A DNA stretch of 64,000 nt from Buddleja alternifolia (GCA_019426215.1 CM033393.1:8156046-8220045), one strand, 5' to 3'; counted from the stretch's first letter, positions 11,007-23,055 are shown. The notes: generated from the letters alone by a model not told the origin. Numbers and translations: made by a program.

Positions 11007-12340
11007 ACCTCCCCAAACTTATCAATTGCTCGTCCTCGAGAAATAAGAGCTATAGGATAGGCTAAGAAAAATCATCATCACACACGGGAGAAACAATTAA
11101 AAAAAAGAAAAAACTACCTAACTCGCTTTCGTAGAGTACACGGTTGCATTTAGCGAATGCAACAAGCCTTTGAACCCTTGAGTTACCTCAAAGGACGAGT
11201 TATAGTCTCGTGAGGGTTTGCATACGATATACCCACAAAATCGCAAGATTTTCAACCCATATCAATCAACGCAAATCAATATGATTAATAAAAACGCAAT
11301 GGCATGAATTCATCTGTTTAAGCTCAAATTTACATATATATACACGTCACACACATGCTCATGTTACGCCTTAACATCAAAAAGATCATCCTAAGGGTGT
11401 AGTGTAATAAATCTCAAGCATTATAGTCGAGTGGCATTCTAGGCATGGTGTTTTTCTCCCCCAGTATCTATTAAGCCTGACTTTTACAGTCATACCAAAG
11501 TTCAGCCTCTTTTTATTCTTTTTAAGCATACAAAGCTAACATTCTCAACTCATAACACATGTGAAAATTCTAGATTGATATTCCGGGATCAAGCCTTTTA
11601 AGTGTTTCAAAATGGTTGTCCACTCAACTCCTCTACCCTCGACTTATGTGCATATGTGAATCATCTTAAGGTCAATCTAGTTTAGTTTAGGGTCCCACAA
11701 GCAAGGAACGATGTGTATAGTCATTAAAATCCACATTGATAGAGAAAGCATGCCATGTATTCAAATTAACCATTCTCAATGCATCGAGTGAAGGGTTGAA
11801 ATTCTATCAAAAAATTTTCAAATTTTCAAAATTGCGAAAAAATTGCACAAATTTCACATGTAGAGGTACCACCCCCCCCCCACCAAAAACTTGGACCGAA
11901 ATATATAAAACATGGATAAACACGACTACAATGGATCTAGTACCCCCCCCCCCCAAACTTAACATGAACATTGTCCCCAATGTTCGAAAAAGAGAAGGGT
12001 AAAGTACACATCACCGTAGGGTTGCTGAAAAGCGAACCCGAGTCCACGAAGGCAATTGAGTCCAAGAGAGTGGCAACCACGGTGGTAGCCAAAGTATCAA
12101 CACTACACATCAAACATATGCTAGCCAGACAAAACGTTAACTAGTGGATAGAAGCGAGAAACGAAAACAAACAAACAAACATAAACGAAGGCTAAACGGA
12201 ACAAGCAAGCAACGACGATATAACAAGGATGACAAACAAAAACAAACGAAATATCCATAAATCCCATAATACCAAAATCTAAACAACAAAACAAAAAAAA
12301 ATCCGACAAAAGAAAATAAGAAAAAGACTAAACAACAAAG
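11007..12340 (-). other. Element C 3' internal region with polypurine tracts
   Basis: No protein is supported. Next to the left LTR, the minus strand reads AGTTTGGGGAGGT, a good polypurine tract (11007-11020). A second G-run of about 13 follows a TTAAGTTT context on the minus strand (11940-11962), close to an ACATTGGGGACAATGTTC motif. A similar motif plus G-run lies in gypsy G near 30570-30603. A third C-run is at 11872-11881. Confidence 0.6.
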
Positions 12341-13682
12341 CTAATCATCCTCATGGATAAAACGGTCCACAAAATCATCATCTCTCGGCTCAAGGCCATC
12401 CTCATCCTCATGTCCACCCATAATATCATCCATGTCGAGCATATCATCTGTGCCTCCCTCAGGCGAAGCTGAATCACCCCCAATGACTATAGCACCGGCA
12501 TTGATCATATCATCCGGAGGAGGAGTGGAAGAGTGCGGGAAATGTGGGGGTGCTGAATAGTCGAATGGCCCACGGCCTAAAAAGACGTCCTGCTCTAGAA
12601 ACAACTGATGGACATAGGCACACCCCTCACTCATCATCGAATGCACATCCGTCCTCAACTACAGCAGATCAGTCCGAAGGGTCTCCACATTAGACGATGT
12701 AGTGTGGTTGGATCCGGTGCCACGAGCCGGAAAGCTCTCGGGGGAATACGTGGACAGGCTGAAGTTGGGGCGTCCGAGAAGGGAAGAGGTGTGCCGGCGG
12801 GGTCTGTTGTCTCGCTCTGAAAAGCCCTGACACCGCCGGTCGAGCACAAGGTCGTAATGAGAGACGGGAAAATAAACGGGTTCTTCTTTGGATTAGCTGA
12901 CTCCCCTCGTTTCCTCTTAGCCTGTTCCGGGGTAACCACCGGAATGAACTCAATGCCTATCCTCTTGATATGCTTTAATAAAGTCCGATGAATCAACCCC
13001 ACAAAGTTAATCGGTCGCTCTGTCATGATAGCGAATATGAGCAGTGCCCGATCCTTGTTCAACTCCGATCTGTTGGAGCTCAGGAGGAGGTTAAAGCGGA
13101 TGAAGTCGAGCTAAAACGCAACCTCGGGAAGCAAGATACGATGAGGTAAGTGAGACTCCCCTTCGGGCCAAGTTGAACCCTCAATAGCAATGACCCCAAG
13201 GACCTCGTCAAATGAAACAATGTATGTCCCATCGAGCTTGTAGAGATCACGATACCGACAAGTCTGGGGAATTTCCATCCTGAGGCACTTACTAAGATCA
13301 ATGTCATCAAAATTAACCTGGCGGCCCCAAACTTCAATTGTGTGTGTCCTCCAACTTGCTTTGTCTGTGATGGAAATGTAATCCCATGTACTATAGAATT
13401 CGTGAACCCAGGGGAGTCGGATAACCTCTAAAGGGCCACAAAAATAGTCCAGATGATGGAACTCAATACGGGCTTTCACTACAGATTTAGCACTGGGAGC
13501 AAAAGATCTTTCTTTGATAACGACCCGATTGTCTAACCCGTTAAAACGAGCTCCTTTTTCGCGTTGGAGGATCGGGGAAGTGCGAGGGGATCAAGTGGGT
13601 CAATCAAGGGCTCGGGAGCGGTGGAGGACCCTTCCCCAACCTTCTTTTTACCCTTTGATTGTTTCGCAGGTTGCTTAGGCAT
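12341..13682 (-). pseudogene. Element C gag-like ORF, broken
   Basis: ATG at 13682 (minus; MPKQPAKQSKGKKKV, a basic N-terminus) lies just inside the primer-binding site, which supports this start. The frame breaks near 13530. It continues as a recognisable block (RIEFHHLDYFCGPLE...IEVWGRQVNFDD...) to a stop at 13111-13113, resumes as NKDRALLIFAIMTERP, shifts near 12790, meets a TAG near 12656, and ends with an acidic tail (EDEDGLEPRDDDF) at 12341. The middle resembles the plant transposon/gag-like proteins of Athila/Tat-type gypsy elements, about 440 codons in all. No zinc knuckle is seen. Function as a capsid-like protein is inferred only from position. Confidence 0.6.
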
Positions 13683-13695
13683 TGTTAGCAAAATT

Positions 13696-13712
13696 TCCCC
13701 GGCAACGGCGCT
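13696..13712 (-). promoter_or_regulatory. Primer-binding site of element C (tRNA-Asp type)
   Basis: The plus strand reads TCCCCGGCAACGGCGCT, matching the 3' end of plant tRNA-Asp except at the last position. Seven bases separate it from the LTR. Use of tRNA-Asp is typical of Athila/Tat-type gypsy elements. Confidence 0.85.
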
Positions 13713-13719
13713 AAAAACT

Positions 13720-15107
13720 TGACACGCTAGAACCTAACGTGCGTTTATAGCAAGTGCACTAGTCGTGATAGTAATAAAAGTGGACTAAAAGTCCGGGTTG
13801 TCGAACCACGGAGACTTGAATTCTAGTTTATGATTTGCAAGAAAAGTAAAGACAATTTAAAGGAAAGCACGAGTAAAACAATTAAATAAACAAAGAACAA
13901 GAGTAAGAACAAGCAACATATTGAAACTCAAATATGATAAGGGACTAAGGCACATGCAAGACTCGATTTGATCCGTATTCGTACAAAGACTCTCGTTGAA
14001 TTATTAGACCTAGTTGCTATGGTGAAAACCCCTAAGGTCAAGAATAACTGATGTCTCGTGATAGACTCCTATACTTAAATGGCGGTTTTCTAAGTATGTC
14101 TACCCGGAAATCTAACCACTAAGCATGCATTAAAGAGCTAGAACTTTCTCGATTAAAATCGAACAACTTCACCCGGGAATCTTTACCTATGTCTAGGGCA
14201 ATTCCTATTTGGTCGGTGATGTTATAAATCCCTTGCACCCTGGTTTAAGTCTATCTCAAAACGCTAAACTAGGCAACAAATCATACATATGGTGATCAAT
14301 CACATGTAAGAAACATAAGCACAAATTCATAACACATAGCAACATAGGAATTAATTCAACGATTATCAATAATACGAATAAGTCACAAATCAATTCTTAC
14401 AACGCCCTAGCCATATGAATTTAACCCATAACTATAAACATAGAAGAATTCAACATAGTCATATACATAAGTGTAAACACAAAATGCAATAAACAATGCA
14501 TAAACTCCCTAAAATGTCGAATGGTGATTGATCCTCGATTGGAGCTTCAATCTTTAGCTCCTATCTCTTTCTTGCCCTTCATGGTAGATGAAAAGACGGC
14601 CCAAATCCAAGAAAATGCCTTCACAAACCCAGATTTTGAACCCCTCAAATCAGCTGAAAATTTCCTTTTATAGCTTCCAAAAACAGTTACAACGGCCCCC
14701 AGGCGCGGGTGGATCGGCGCCCAGGCGCGGCTTATGTGGCAGGTGTTTCTTGGAGGAAAAGTCGGTCGGCGCCCAGGCGCGGGCGTGCCGGCGCTCGGGC
14801 GCAGATGGTATCACCCCTAGGCGCAAGGTGTGTGGCGCCTAGGCGCCGTACTGCGTAGCATTCTGTCTTCATGTCTTCGACTGGCGCCTGGGCGTGGCTG
14901 AAGTGGTGCTTGGGCGCCGGTTTGCAAAGCATCCTTTAGAAAATCGTTCGATACATCGTCTTTTGCCGTTTTCTTCGTGCAACGTCGCTTAGTGCCTGAA
15001 TTCACTTAATACACAGATTAATCATACAAGAGGCACAATTCAAGCTATAAATAGACCTAAATTGTCAATAAAAGGGATTAAGAACATGTGCAAATTGACT
15101 CCTATCA
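13720..15107 (-). repeat. 5' LTR of element C (right copy)
   Basis: 1,388 bp. It contains the GC-rich motif block at about 14690-14925, with one extra GGCGCCCAGGCGC-type segment near 14700-14730 compared with the left copy. It ends CTATCA at 15107, followed by the AGAAC duplication. Confidence 0.9.
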
Positions 15108-15112
15108 AGAAC

Positions 15113-16045
15113 CCACTTATTTGAAAAAATAAAAGTTGTGAGATCTGATAGAGGAGGAGAATATTATGGAAAATTCTATGACTCGGGTCACAATCCTGAT
15201 CCATTAGCATTGTTTCTTAGAGAGAGTGGCATTGTTGCCCAATAAATAATGTCGGGTACACCCCAGCAAAATAGTTTAACTAAACAATGAAATCATACCC
15301 TTATGAATATGGTACGAAGTTTGATTTGTCACACAGCTCTCCCGGAGTTCCTTTAGGTTGAAGCACTCAAAACAGCTATGCATATACTTCAGAAGGTTCC
15401 TAGTAAGTCTGTTCCAAAAACACCTAATGAACGTTGGACACAGGGAAACGTAGCTTGGGTTATATGCATGTATGAGGTTGTTCTGCGGAAGCCAAAGTTT
15501 ACAACCCTAATATTAGGAAACTCAATCCTAAGACGATAAGTTGTCACTTTATTAGGTACCCTGAAAGATCAAAAGGTATAGATTTTACTGTCCTTCTCAC
15601 AAAAAATAAAATTGTAGAGACCAAATACCCAGTATTTTTTGAGGATGTTGAAATCTCTGGGAGTAGTGTACCTTGTACTATCAACCTCAAGGAAAATCGT
15701 GAGGTTATTAAGATTCCTAAGATAATCATACCAATGTTTGTGCCAGTGGTGTCCCTCGTACTATCAACCTTGAGGAAAACCGTGGGTTATTCAGATTCCT
15801 TAGGTAACTATACCTGACTATATTATACTGAACATTGGTATGATGGAGGCAACACATAATGGATCAATCCAAAATGATGAGCCTTCTGTAGAGCCTATGA
15901 AAGAAGAAACTCTTTGTAGGTCTAAACGAGTGAGGAGGCTAGCTATTCCAAACGATTATGTTGTGTACCTTAATGAGAATGACTATGATTCCTGCACAGG
16001 AATTGATCCGAATTCTTTCCGAAAAGCCATAACGAGTGATTATTC
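15113..16045 (+). pseudogene. Copia element B integrase core and C-terminus
   Basis: Continuation of the protein cut at 9660. [10 protein letters not shown] near 15155 carries the second catalytic Asp of the DDE integrase. The region around GTPQQN is mutated, so the NG..E segment is not readable as functional. [13 protein letters not shown] and later RSKRVRR...NDYVVYLNE (the tail before reverse transcriptase) are recognisable among many stops. The frame is interrupted at 16045 inside a DYS codon run by the solo LTR at 16046 and resumes at 16679. Confidence 0.75.
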
Positions 16046-16673
16046 TGTAAGAATAATTACATTTATCATAATAGGCATAAATATAATAATTTGACCCCAT
16101 ATTCAAATTTTCTATTACATGTTCATGAATCTTTATAATCTTATAACACGAAGTATAAGAATCCATACCTTGATCCACGTTTTATTGTGAATAGCTTAAC
16201 CAAGGTGTGTTGGTATGGATCTTTGAGTCTTGGATCTTCACCTTTCTCCTTGATTTTGGGATGATGGTTCCTTTTTGTATTTCTTGAGCTCCAACACTTG
16301 ATTCACCATCAATATACTATTTATTCAGTCAATTCTTTTCCACTCTAATATACTAAATTACGTAATATTGGAATGAATGAATTATGGCTCTATCTATATC
16401 CAAACTTTAGGAGTGAATAGAACCTTTCGGTATCTTGGTGGTTATCAAGATCTTTAGATACTTATCTCAAATATATGATCAAGTGAAAGGTGGGACCAAA
16501 ACTCTATTTGGTTTAGGACTCTTACTTCCCATCAAAGTTTAAAGTCCCAAGATTTCTTAATTAATTGAATGACTAAGCTCAGAAGATGTTATTATTCTAG
16601 ACCGATACACTTATAAGTCTTTAGCAATATATGATTTAGGCTAATCAAATTGGGCTTGATTTAAAGTCCAACA
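16046..16673. mobile_element. Copia-type solo LTR in element B
   Basis: 628 bp with ends TGTAAGAATAA...AAGTCCAACA and a perfect 5-bp duplication TATTC (16041-16045 and 16674-16678). Read on the minus strand it starts TGTTGGACTT, a very common copia LTR start, so minus orientation is likely. It has no coding content. Excising it plus one duplication rejoins the copia B protein in frame across the site. Confidence 0.85.
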
Positions 16674-16678
16674 TATTC

Positions 16679-17625
16679 AACTTAATGGCTTATAGCTATG
16701 AAAGACGAGTTGGAATTGATGAAATTAAATAATGTTTGGGATCTTGTAGACTTACCTAAAGGAACCAAAGTCATTGGTTGTATATGGATTTACAAAAACA
16801 AGTTGGATCGTAAAGGAAAAGTTGAACGATACAAGGTCAGACTAGTCGCTAAAGACTTTAACCGAAGGGAAGGAATTGACTACAAGGATTCCCCTGTGTC
16901 AACAAATGACTCATTTCGAATAGTCATGGCTGTTGTGGCTCATTTCGATCTAGAGCTGCATTAAATGGATGTAAAAACTACATTCCTTAACGATGACATG
17001 CATGAAGATGTCTATATGGCACAACTAGAAGGTTTTCTGGTTGAGGACAAGGAACAAATGGTCTGTAAGTTGAAAACGTCAATAGACGGTCTAAAACAAG
17101 CCTCACGATAATGGTATTTCAAGTTCCATGATGTTATTACCAATTTCGGCTTCAAGAAAAACCCAGTAGACCAGTGCTTTTGTCTGAATGTCTGAGGGCA
17201 AAAATTTATCATCTTAGTTCTGTATGTAGATGATATTTTGTTCGCTAGTAGTCACCTTTGCATATGCACGAAACAAAAGCTTTCTTGTCAAAGAAATTTG
17301 ACATGAAAGATCTTGGTGAAGACAATTACGTTATAGGCATTGAGATTCATCGGGATAGGTTTCGTGGAGTTTTAGGATTTTCCCAAAGAGCCTATATTGA
17401 CAAGCTCTCAAACGTTTTAATATGTAAAAGTGCTCTCCCAACATTGCACTGCTTACTAGAGGCGATAAACTTAGCTTATCACAATGTCCTCGGACCCAGC
17501 TCAAGCTTGACCAGATGGAACAGATTCATTACATATCATCTGTTGGGAGTCTTATGTATGCTCAAGTCTGTACTCGCTCAGATATTGCTTATGCAGTTGG
17601 CATGCTAGGATGTTACAAAATTCAT
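16679..17625 (+). pseudogene. Copia element B reverse transcriptase fragment
   Basis: Reads AMKDELELM...NNVWDLVDLPKG...IGCIWIYKNK...VRLVAKDFNR, the standard start of copia reverse transcriptase. MDVKTTFLND, a frame with [10 protein letters not shown], and the catalytic YVDDILFAS at about 17224 follow. There are several stops and frameshifts (for example TAA near 16963, TGA near 17195). Similarity ends at GMLG near 17610-17625; RNase H is missing. Another element's LTR-like DNA begins there. Confidence 0.8.
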
Positions 17626-18281
17626 AAATAAATTTTTATATATATGTATATATATCTTATCATGTAAATATATATTTACATATAATAATATATATGTAAA
17701 TTGTATACAAATATACATGCATATTGATATATATGGTATAATCTCTTATATGATGAAATATAACAATTATATATATACAATATTCTTATTGATAGACAAA
17801 AAATATAATATGGATAGTTACAACTTGTAATTTCAGATTCCCTGAAAAAGGGAAAAAGAAACCCAAAAAAGAAAAAAGAATTTAGATTTCTTATTTTGGG
17901 GTGCAGGATGTCCTGTTTTGAGGAATCTAATTCCTTTCACATAATTTAAGCAATGCTACCAAACACGATAATCTGATGTCAAGGAATCAGATTCTAAATT
18001 TGCATTCCTTTCCTTGACAAATAAATGGAGCTAGAGAGTCATATTAGATATATCATAACTTAGAAGAGTCCTATTAGTTACAGAGTTAGATAAAAAAATG
18101 CTTCAATTCATTTAGGATTTGGACAAATGCTTGTAAATATAAGTTTTTTAGATTGTTACAATTAATAATCTTTTATCAATAATATTTTATGCCTGGCATA
18201 TTTTGAGTGTTATCGATTTGTCCTTGAAGTTTGAAGAAGTGTTCTTCAATCCCTTAAAATCCTACCTCTTCCGCTACGTCA
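17626..18281 (+). mobile_element. Probable LTR of gypsy element E
   Basis: A non-coding stretch, very AT-rich at 17640-17830 with (TA) runs. It ends ...CTACGTCA directly before a primer-binding site, so its right end is an LTR end. The left end is uncertain; TG at 17611 is one candidate. Confidence 0.5.
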
Positions 18282-18283
18282 AG

Positions 18284-18296
18284 TGGTATCTGAGCC
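18284..18296 (+). promoter_or_regulatory. Primer-binding site of element E (initiator tRNA-Met type)
   Basis: TGGTATCTGAGCC differs at one base from the usual TGGTATCAGAGCC complement of initiator tRNA-Met and lies two bases after the LTR end. Confidence 0.7.
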
Positions 18297-18399
18297 TCGG
18301 TGTGCCGGAGAAAGACCAATTACAAGAACGGTAGCAATCATAATGCAATCGATGAATTAAATACGACTTCTATTGGGTTCCAACATGAGTAATCAACTT

Positions 18400-19190
18400 T
18401 TATGAATAGGAAAATTGGTGCTTTTAGAATTAGTAGGAATAAAATCGTTATCTTTAGTCAAGTTCACGGCGGTGGTTTGCCATTCATCCAACCTACAATG
18501 GGTGGTGATCGTGCAGCATGGTGTGAGTTTCATGCTTATAATGTGTTCTACTATTGAGATGATGATGAATATGAGAGATTTTATAGGATCAATTGTAAAT
18601 GACCTCATATTATTTTCTATGATGAGGGTTGGAGAAACAATAACAATGCTGCAAATTTTTCCTCCAAAATAAATATTTGAATTTTTGTTGGTGAGATTGG
18701 AGAACACCTGATTGAAAATCTAATATTGAATTTTTTTATCTACACCAAAATTTCCAACGAGAAATTTGTAGCTTACAAACTTAAACCAAAGCATTATATT
18801 GGTGGGAGTTGTTGCAAAGAAATGGATAGCATATTCGACTTTGGTAAATGATGAAAAGGTTGATGCGAAAGAACTTTTTGCCACTTGATTATCAGCATAG
18901 TTTGTATCATTAATACTAGAACTATCGGCGGAGAACATGGTATGGTGAAGATTACAATCATGAACTTTTGCAATTGGATGATTAGCCTCATACAACCGAA
19001 AACTACTCCGAACGACTAAGAACCCCTACTTAAGACAAACGATCCAATAATCCATGTATCAAGCTTGACAAGGAAGTACCAAAATCTTATAAAGTAGAGG
19101 GAAATACTTTCATAGATATTTGTAAAACCGAACTTGTTGAGACTATCGAAGATACAAAATTAACATGTGAAACTGCAGTGATTATGGATG
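18400..19190 (+). pseudogene. Gypsy element E gag remnant
   Basis: In broken frames this reads VHGGGLPFIQP...WCEFH, then VAYKL...YWWELLQRNG near 18770-18830, and MKRLMRKNFLPLDYQHSLYH near 18850-18905. This order matches the retrotransposon gag domain of plant Ty3/gypsy elements (YWWE...LQ...R...W..MKR.LR..F.P.DY...L). Several stops and frame changes make it non-functional. It is cut off at 19193 by the LTR of element F. Confidence 0.65.
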
Positions 19191-19193
19191 TAG

Positions 19194-20818
19194 TGTTGGG
19201 ATTTTAAAACATTAAAACGCAGCGGAAAGATAAATCTCCCATGTGGCTCATCTCAATTTCACATATTCAAATTGTGTTTCAAATTCAATTGCCTTACTTC
19301 GTGTATGTTGAATTCTGAACCAGCTTTCTTAATCATTTCTTGAACAGCAAATTCGTTACTGTCTCTAAATTACCACGCCAGAGTCAAAAATCGAAAAATC
19401 CCTTCTTCTTCTTCCCTTGGAGGATGGCTAGAGAGAAAGAGGGTTGGAGAGTTTTTGACTTGGAGAGAAAGTTATGACTTATTCACTTGTTATTTTTTCA
19501 CTAAATAGTATATTTATACTACAATAAAAAATAATAACCTTGGCCACTAAGACCCTCATGGACGCCCACTTTAATGCTTTGGAAGCCTTGGGGCTTTAAT
19601 CCATTATATGCAATTTAATTAATTTAATTAATTAATGTTATTTATCCAATAAATAAATTAATTAAATCCATGTTAATTCTATAATTAATTTTCTCTAAGG
19701 AATTAATTGATTCATTAACTTAATTAATTAATAAAATCATCTAATAATCCATTAATTAATTAATCACGATATCCAATACCGAAAAATTCTGTTAAGTCTT
19801 TTCCATAATTTTTTCCTTTTTGCACTTCCTTTAAGCGCGACTCTTTAGGTTCGTCTCAAAGGCAATTGGGAGGAAACCAAAAGGATGTGAGTAACACTTA
19901 GCCAGTCACGCGGCTCACATCGTATCCCAATTGAGAACGAATGAATAGGATCATTCCAAACCTTATACACTGTGAATACCGTACGAGTATACATCTTTTA
20001 TTCTTATATCCCAGTCAAGTGAGAGTCATGATTTTAGTCAAACTCACATGACTTGACCATATGCTTAGCTCATAATGAATCGAGGTCAATGAGTATACCT
20101 TCATGTCTAACATGAGTATCTCTTTATGCTTTGGCCAAAGACTTTTAACCTCACTCATTCATAACTGCATAGGATATTTAGCTCATTCACTTATGAGAGA
20201 ATAAATTCCATTTTGTTAATCAGTTAAGAATACTACTTGCCCATCGAGTCGCACTTCGAGGTCGATCCCACCAAAGGGTGAATTGGATCTAACTACTCTA
20301 ATGATAGACTTGATGTCACAAGTACATCTTCAACTCGATTCCTCAGGTCTAAGGTTCACTCGTACTTATCACAACTTATCAGTTTCATCATTGACTGTCA
20401 GTGAGTGAATACCCAAGTGATGAAACCGTTGTGAGCCGTGTTCGAACATATCAGTCCAACTGATATGTCTATGACATAAGTTCCCACCATCATTCCCATA
20501 GTGTTCGACTGACACTTTCTCAGTCAAAACGTACATCATACAAGTCTTTGTCTTGTATTGATGTCCAGTCAATACTCTCTTAGACTTGCGAACCCTATTT
20601 AGATAATAAGAATCAAACCATTCTAGTGCCATTCTTCCTAACCCATAGGAGGTAGAAGGTTTGCCTTATTATCAAGGACTTTATGTTGTTTATTAATACC
20701 TTACAAATGACTATAAGAAAACAGCAAGATAATGCCTTATATCTAACGAAAAGATATTGTTTAGTTACAAGTTAATGCCCTATAAATCTATCCTCTTTAT
20801 GGCATTTGAGGGCATACA
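19194..20818 (-). repeat. 3' LTR of copia element F
   Basis: On the plus strand it runs TGTTGGGATTTT...GGGCATACA; on the minus strand it starts TGTATGCCC. It lies beside a polypurine tract (minus AAGTGGGAGATTATT, about 20821-20836) just after the RNase H stop. About 1.6 kb, with an AT-rich TTAATTAA block at 19610-19780. No matching 5' LTR is found to the right. Confidence 0.8.
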
Positions 20819-20841
20819 CTCTAATAATCTCCCACTTGCAC

Positions 20842-21328
20842 TCAATGCCATTTGCTATGGTATTTAATACCCATCCCCTCGAGATGTTTTTTTAGCACCG
20901 CCTTTGCCAATGGCTTAGGCAATGGATCAGCAACATTGTCAGCTGAGGCTATTTTCTGAATAGATATTTCTCCTCGTGCAACGATCTCTCTTATGATGTG
21001 ATATCTCCTCTCAATGTGTTTGGACTTGTTGTGAGACCTAGGTTCCTTTGCCTATGCTATTGCTCCGGTGTTATCACAGTAAAGTGGTAACGGGAGCTTT
21101 ATGCTAGGAACCACTTGAAGTTCTTCAATGAAATTCCTAAGCCAAATAGCCTCTTTAGCTGCCTCAGAGGCAGCTATGTATTCAGCCTCAGTAGTGGAAT
21201 CCGTGGTTGTGCTTTGCTTGGAACTTTTCCCAGTCACCGCCCCACCATTGAGGGTGAATACGAATCCTGAGGTGGATTTTTGGCATCGACATCTGATTGA
21301 AAATCCGAGTCAGTGTTCCCATCCACTC
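20842..21328 (-). pseudogene. Copia element F RNase H
   Basis: Reads DTDSDFQSDVDAK (start of RNase H), then KSSKQSTTTDSTTEAEYIAASEAAKEAIW with the catalytic-region TTEAEY, LYCDNTGAIA, KHIERRYHIIRE and VADPLPK, ending at TGA 20842-20844. A TAG at about 21052 in the CDNTGAIA-to-AKEPRS join looks like a mutated CAG. The start is shifted relative to the RT frame, and the RT-RNase H connection is shortened. Confidence 0.8.
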
Positions 21329-23055
21329 TCAGGTAACCACTCTCATAGAGAGCCCTATCATTCTATTTGTTCGATCTCTATAGATTCGAATCCCTAGAAT
21401 ATAAGTTGCCTCTCCCAAATCTTTCATGGAGAAAGTACTCGAAAGCCACTTCTTAACAGTGGTGAGCATTCCTATATCATTCCCTATGAGTAATATGTCA
21501 TCCACATATAACATAAGGAATGTTATCTTGCTCCCACTAACCTTCTTGTAAACACATGGCTCGTCCTCGTTCTTGATGAAGTCAAATCCTTTGACAGCCT
21601 CATCAAAATGCAGATTCCAGCTACGAGATGCTTGCTTGAGTCCATCGATGGAACTCTCAACTTTACACACCTTATGAATGTGGTCCTTGGATACAAAATC
21701 TTTAGGCTGTTCCATATAGGTATCCTCTTCTAAGAATTCATCTAGGAATTCAAGAACAATCTTTCTACCCGCTCCTTCTTCTTGAATAAACCCATCTTCA
21801 AGAAAGTGGGCTTGTAAAGCTACAATGATCCTTTGATCATCGTGCAGGTAAAAGAAGTATCCCATTGAATCCTCAGGATATTCAACGAAACGCCCTTTCA
21901 AGGTTGTAGCCTCCAACTTGTCCACTTTAGTCTTTTTGACATAAGTCGGACATCCCCAAATCTTGATCTGATCAAGACTTGGTTTCCTATTTCTCCATAT
22001 CTCATATGGAGTTTTAGGAACGGACTTGGATAGACATCTATTTAAAATGTGTACAGTTGTAAGTAGCACATGACCCCACAGTGAAATGGGTAAGTCAGTG
22101 TAGCTGAGCATGGAGCGAACTATGTCCAACAGGGTTCGATTTCTTCGCTCTGCTACTCCATTTAACTGTGGCGTCGCTGGAGGTGTGAGCTGTAATACTA
22201 TACCATTCTCTCTAAGGTATACATCAAACTCGTCGCTCATATATTCTCCTCCTCGATCCGATCGAAGAGTTTTTATATGTTGACCAGTTTGATTTTCCAC
22301 TAAAGCCTTGAATTTCTTAAACTTTTCAATAGATTCGGACTTATGCCTCATCAGGTACACTAGACCATATCTTGAATGTTCATCAGTGAATGCGATGAAG
22401 TAAAGGAAACCTCCTCGAGCCATTTCTCCAAATGATCCACGAACATCAGTATGCACTAAACCTAAGATTTGTGAGGCTCTTTCAAAAGTCCCTGTGAAGG
22501 GGGATCTGGCCATCTTGCCTTTGAGACAAGATTCACAAGTAGGATAGGGATCCAATCCCAATGGACCAATTAGTCCATCTTTCTCCATTTTTTGAATTTT
22601 ATGTTCGCCGGCATGGCCTAGTCTAAGATGCCAGATCAATCGTTGGTTTATTCCAAGCCTACTATGTTTCCTTTGTATAGTATTCACAGAACACTCATTC
22701 TGGACATTAAGAGAATAGAATCCATTTACTAAACAAGCAAAGCCTACTAGTTTATTACCATAATAAACGTTGCAATGTTCATCAATAAAACGGAAAGTAT
22801 AACTAATTTTAACTAAAATGGTAATTGAAATAATGTTTTTGAGCCCATTGGGCAAAACCAAAACATTATCCAGAAATAGTAAATGACCAGAATTAAGAAA
22901 TAATGAGGTACATCCAATTCTAGTAGCTGCGACGCTTTGCCCGCTGCCTACTCTGATCTTCATCTCATCAGGGCTCAGCTTCCTACTTCTTTCCAGATTC
23001 TGATTCACACAACGCACATGAGTATTAGCTCCTAAATCAAGAATCCATGAAGAGA
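21329..23055 (-). pseudogene. Copia element F protease-integrase-reverse transcriptase with a large in-frame deletion
   Basis: Order on the minus strand: protease start [13 protein letters not shown] at about 23050; HHCC zinc region ([12 protein letters not shown]...CESCLKGK); integrase core with [15 protein letters not shown] and [10 protein letters not shown] (D, D and E present); integrase C-terminus; then directly [11 protein letters not shown]...[13 protein letters not shown] and [11 protein letters not shown] of reverse transcriptase. The fingers portion of RT is absent, yet the 562-codon frame stays open, so an in-frame deletion joined the integrase tail to mid-RT. The protease motif is DLG rather than DTG/DSG. 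Both changes should inactivate the protein. Confidence 0.85.

Larger units (their letters stand above)
9661..15107 (-). mobile_element. Element C: complete non-autonomous Ty3/gypsy-type retrotransposon nested in copia B
   Basis: Two related LTRs (9661-11006 and 13720-15107; TGACACG...CTATCA on the plus strand) bracket 2.7 kb of internal DNA. The 5-bp duplication AGAAC is perfect (9656-9660 and 15108-15112). The primer-binding site abuts the right LTR, a polypurine tract abuts the left LTR, and the gag-like frame reads leftward, so the element is on the minus strand. Copia B integrase sequence is continuous across the insertion if it is removed. No protease, reverse transcriptase or integrase is visible, so the element would depend on pol proteins from elsewhere. 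Confidence 0.9.

Noticed and set aside
12608..12953. Overlapping open frames on both strands in element C (for example 12608-12820 plus, 12690-12953 minus)
   Set aside because: They overlap the gag-like region in other frames, have proline- and arginine-rich shadow composition, and lack homologous text.
21052..21397. Plus-strand frame 21128-21397
   Set aside because: Lies antisense to copia RNase H and has no independent support.
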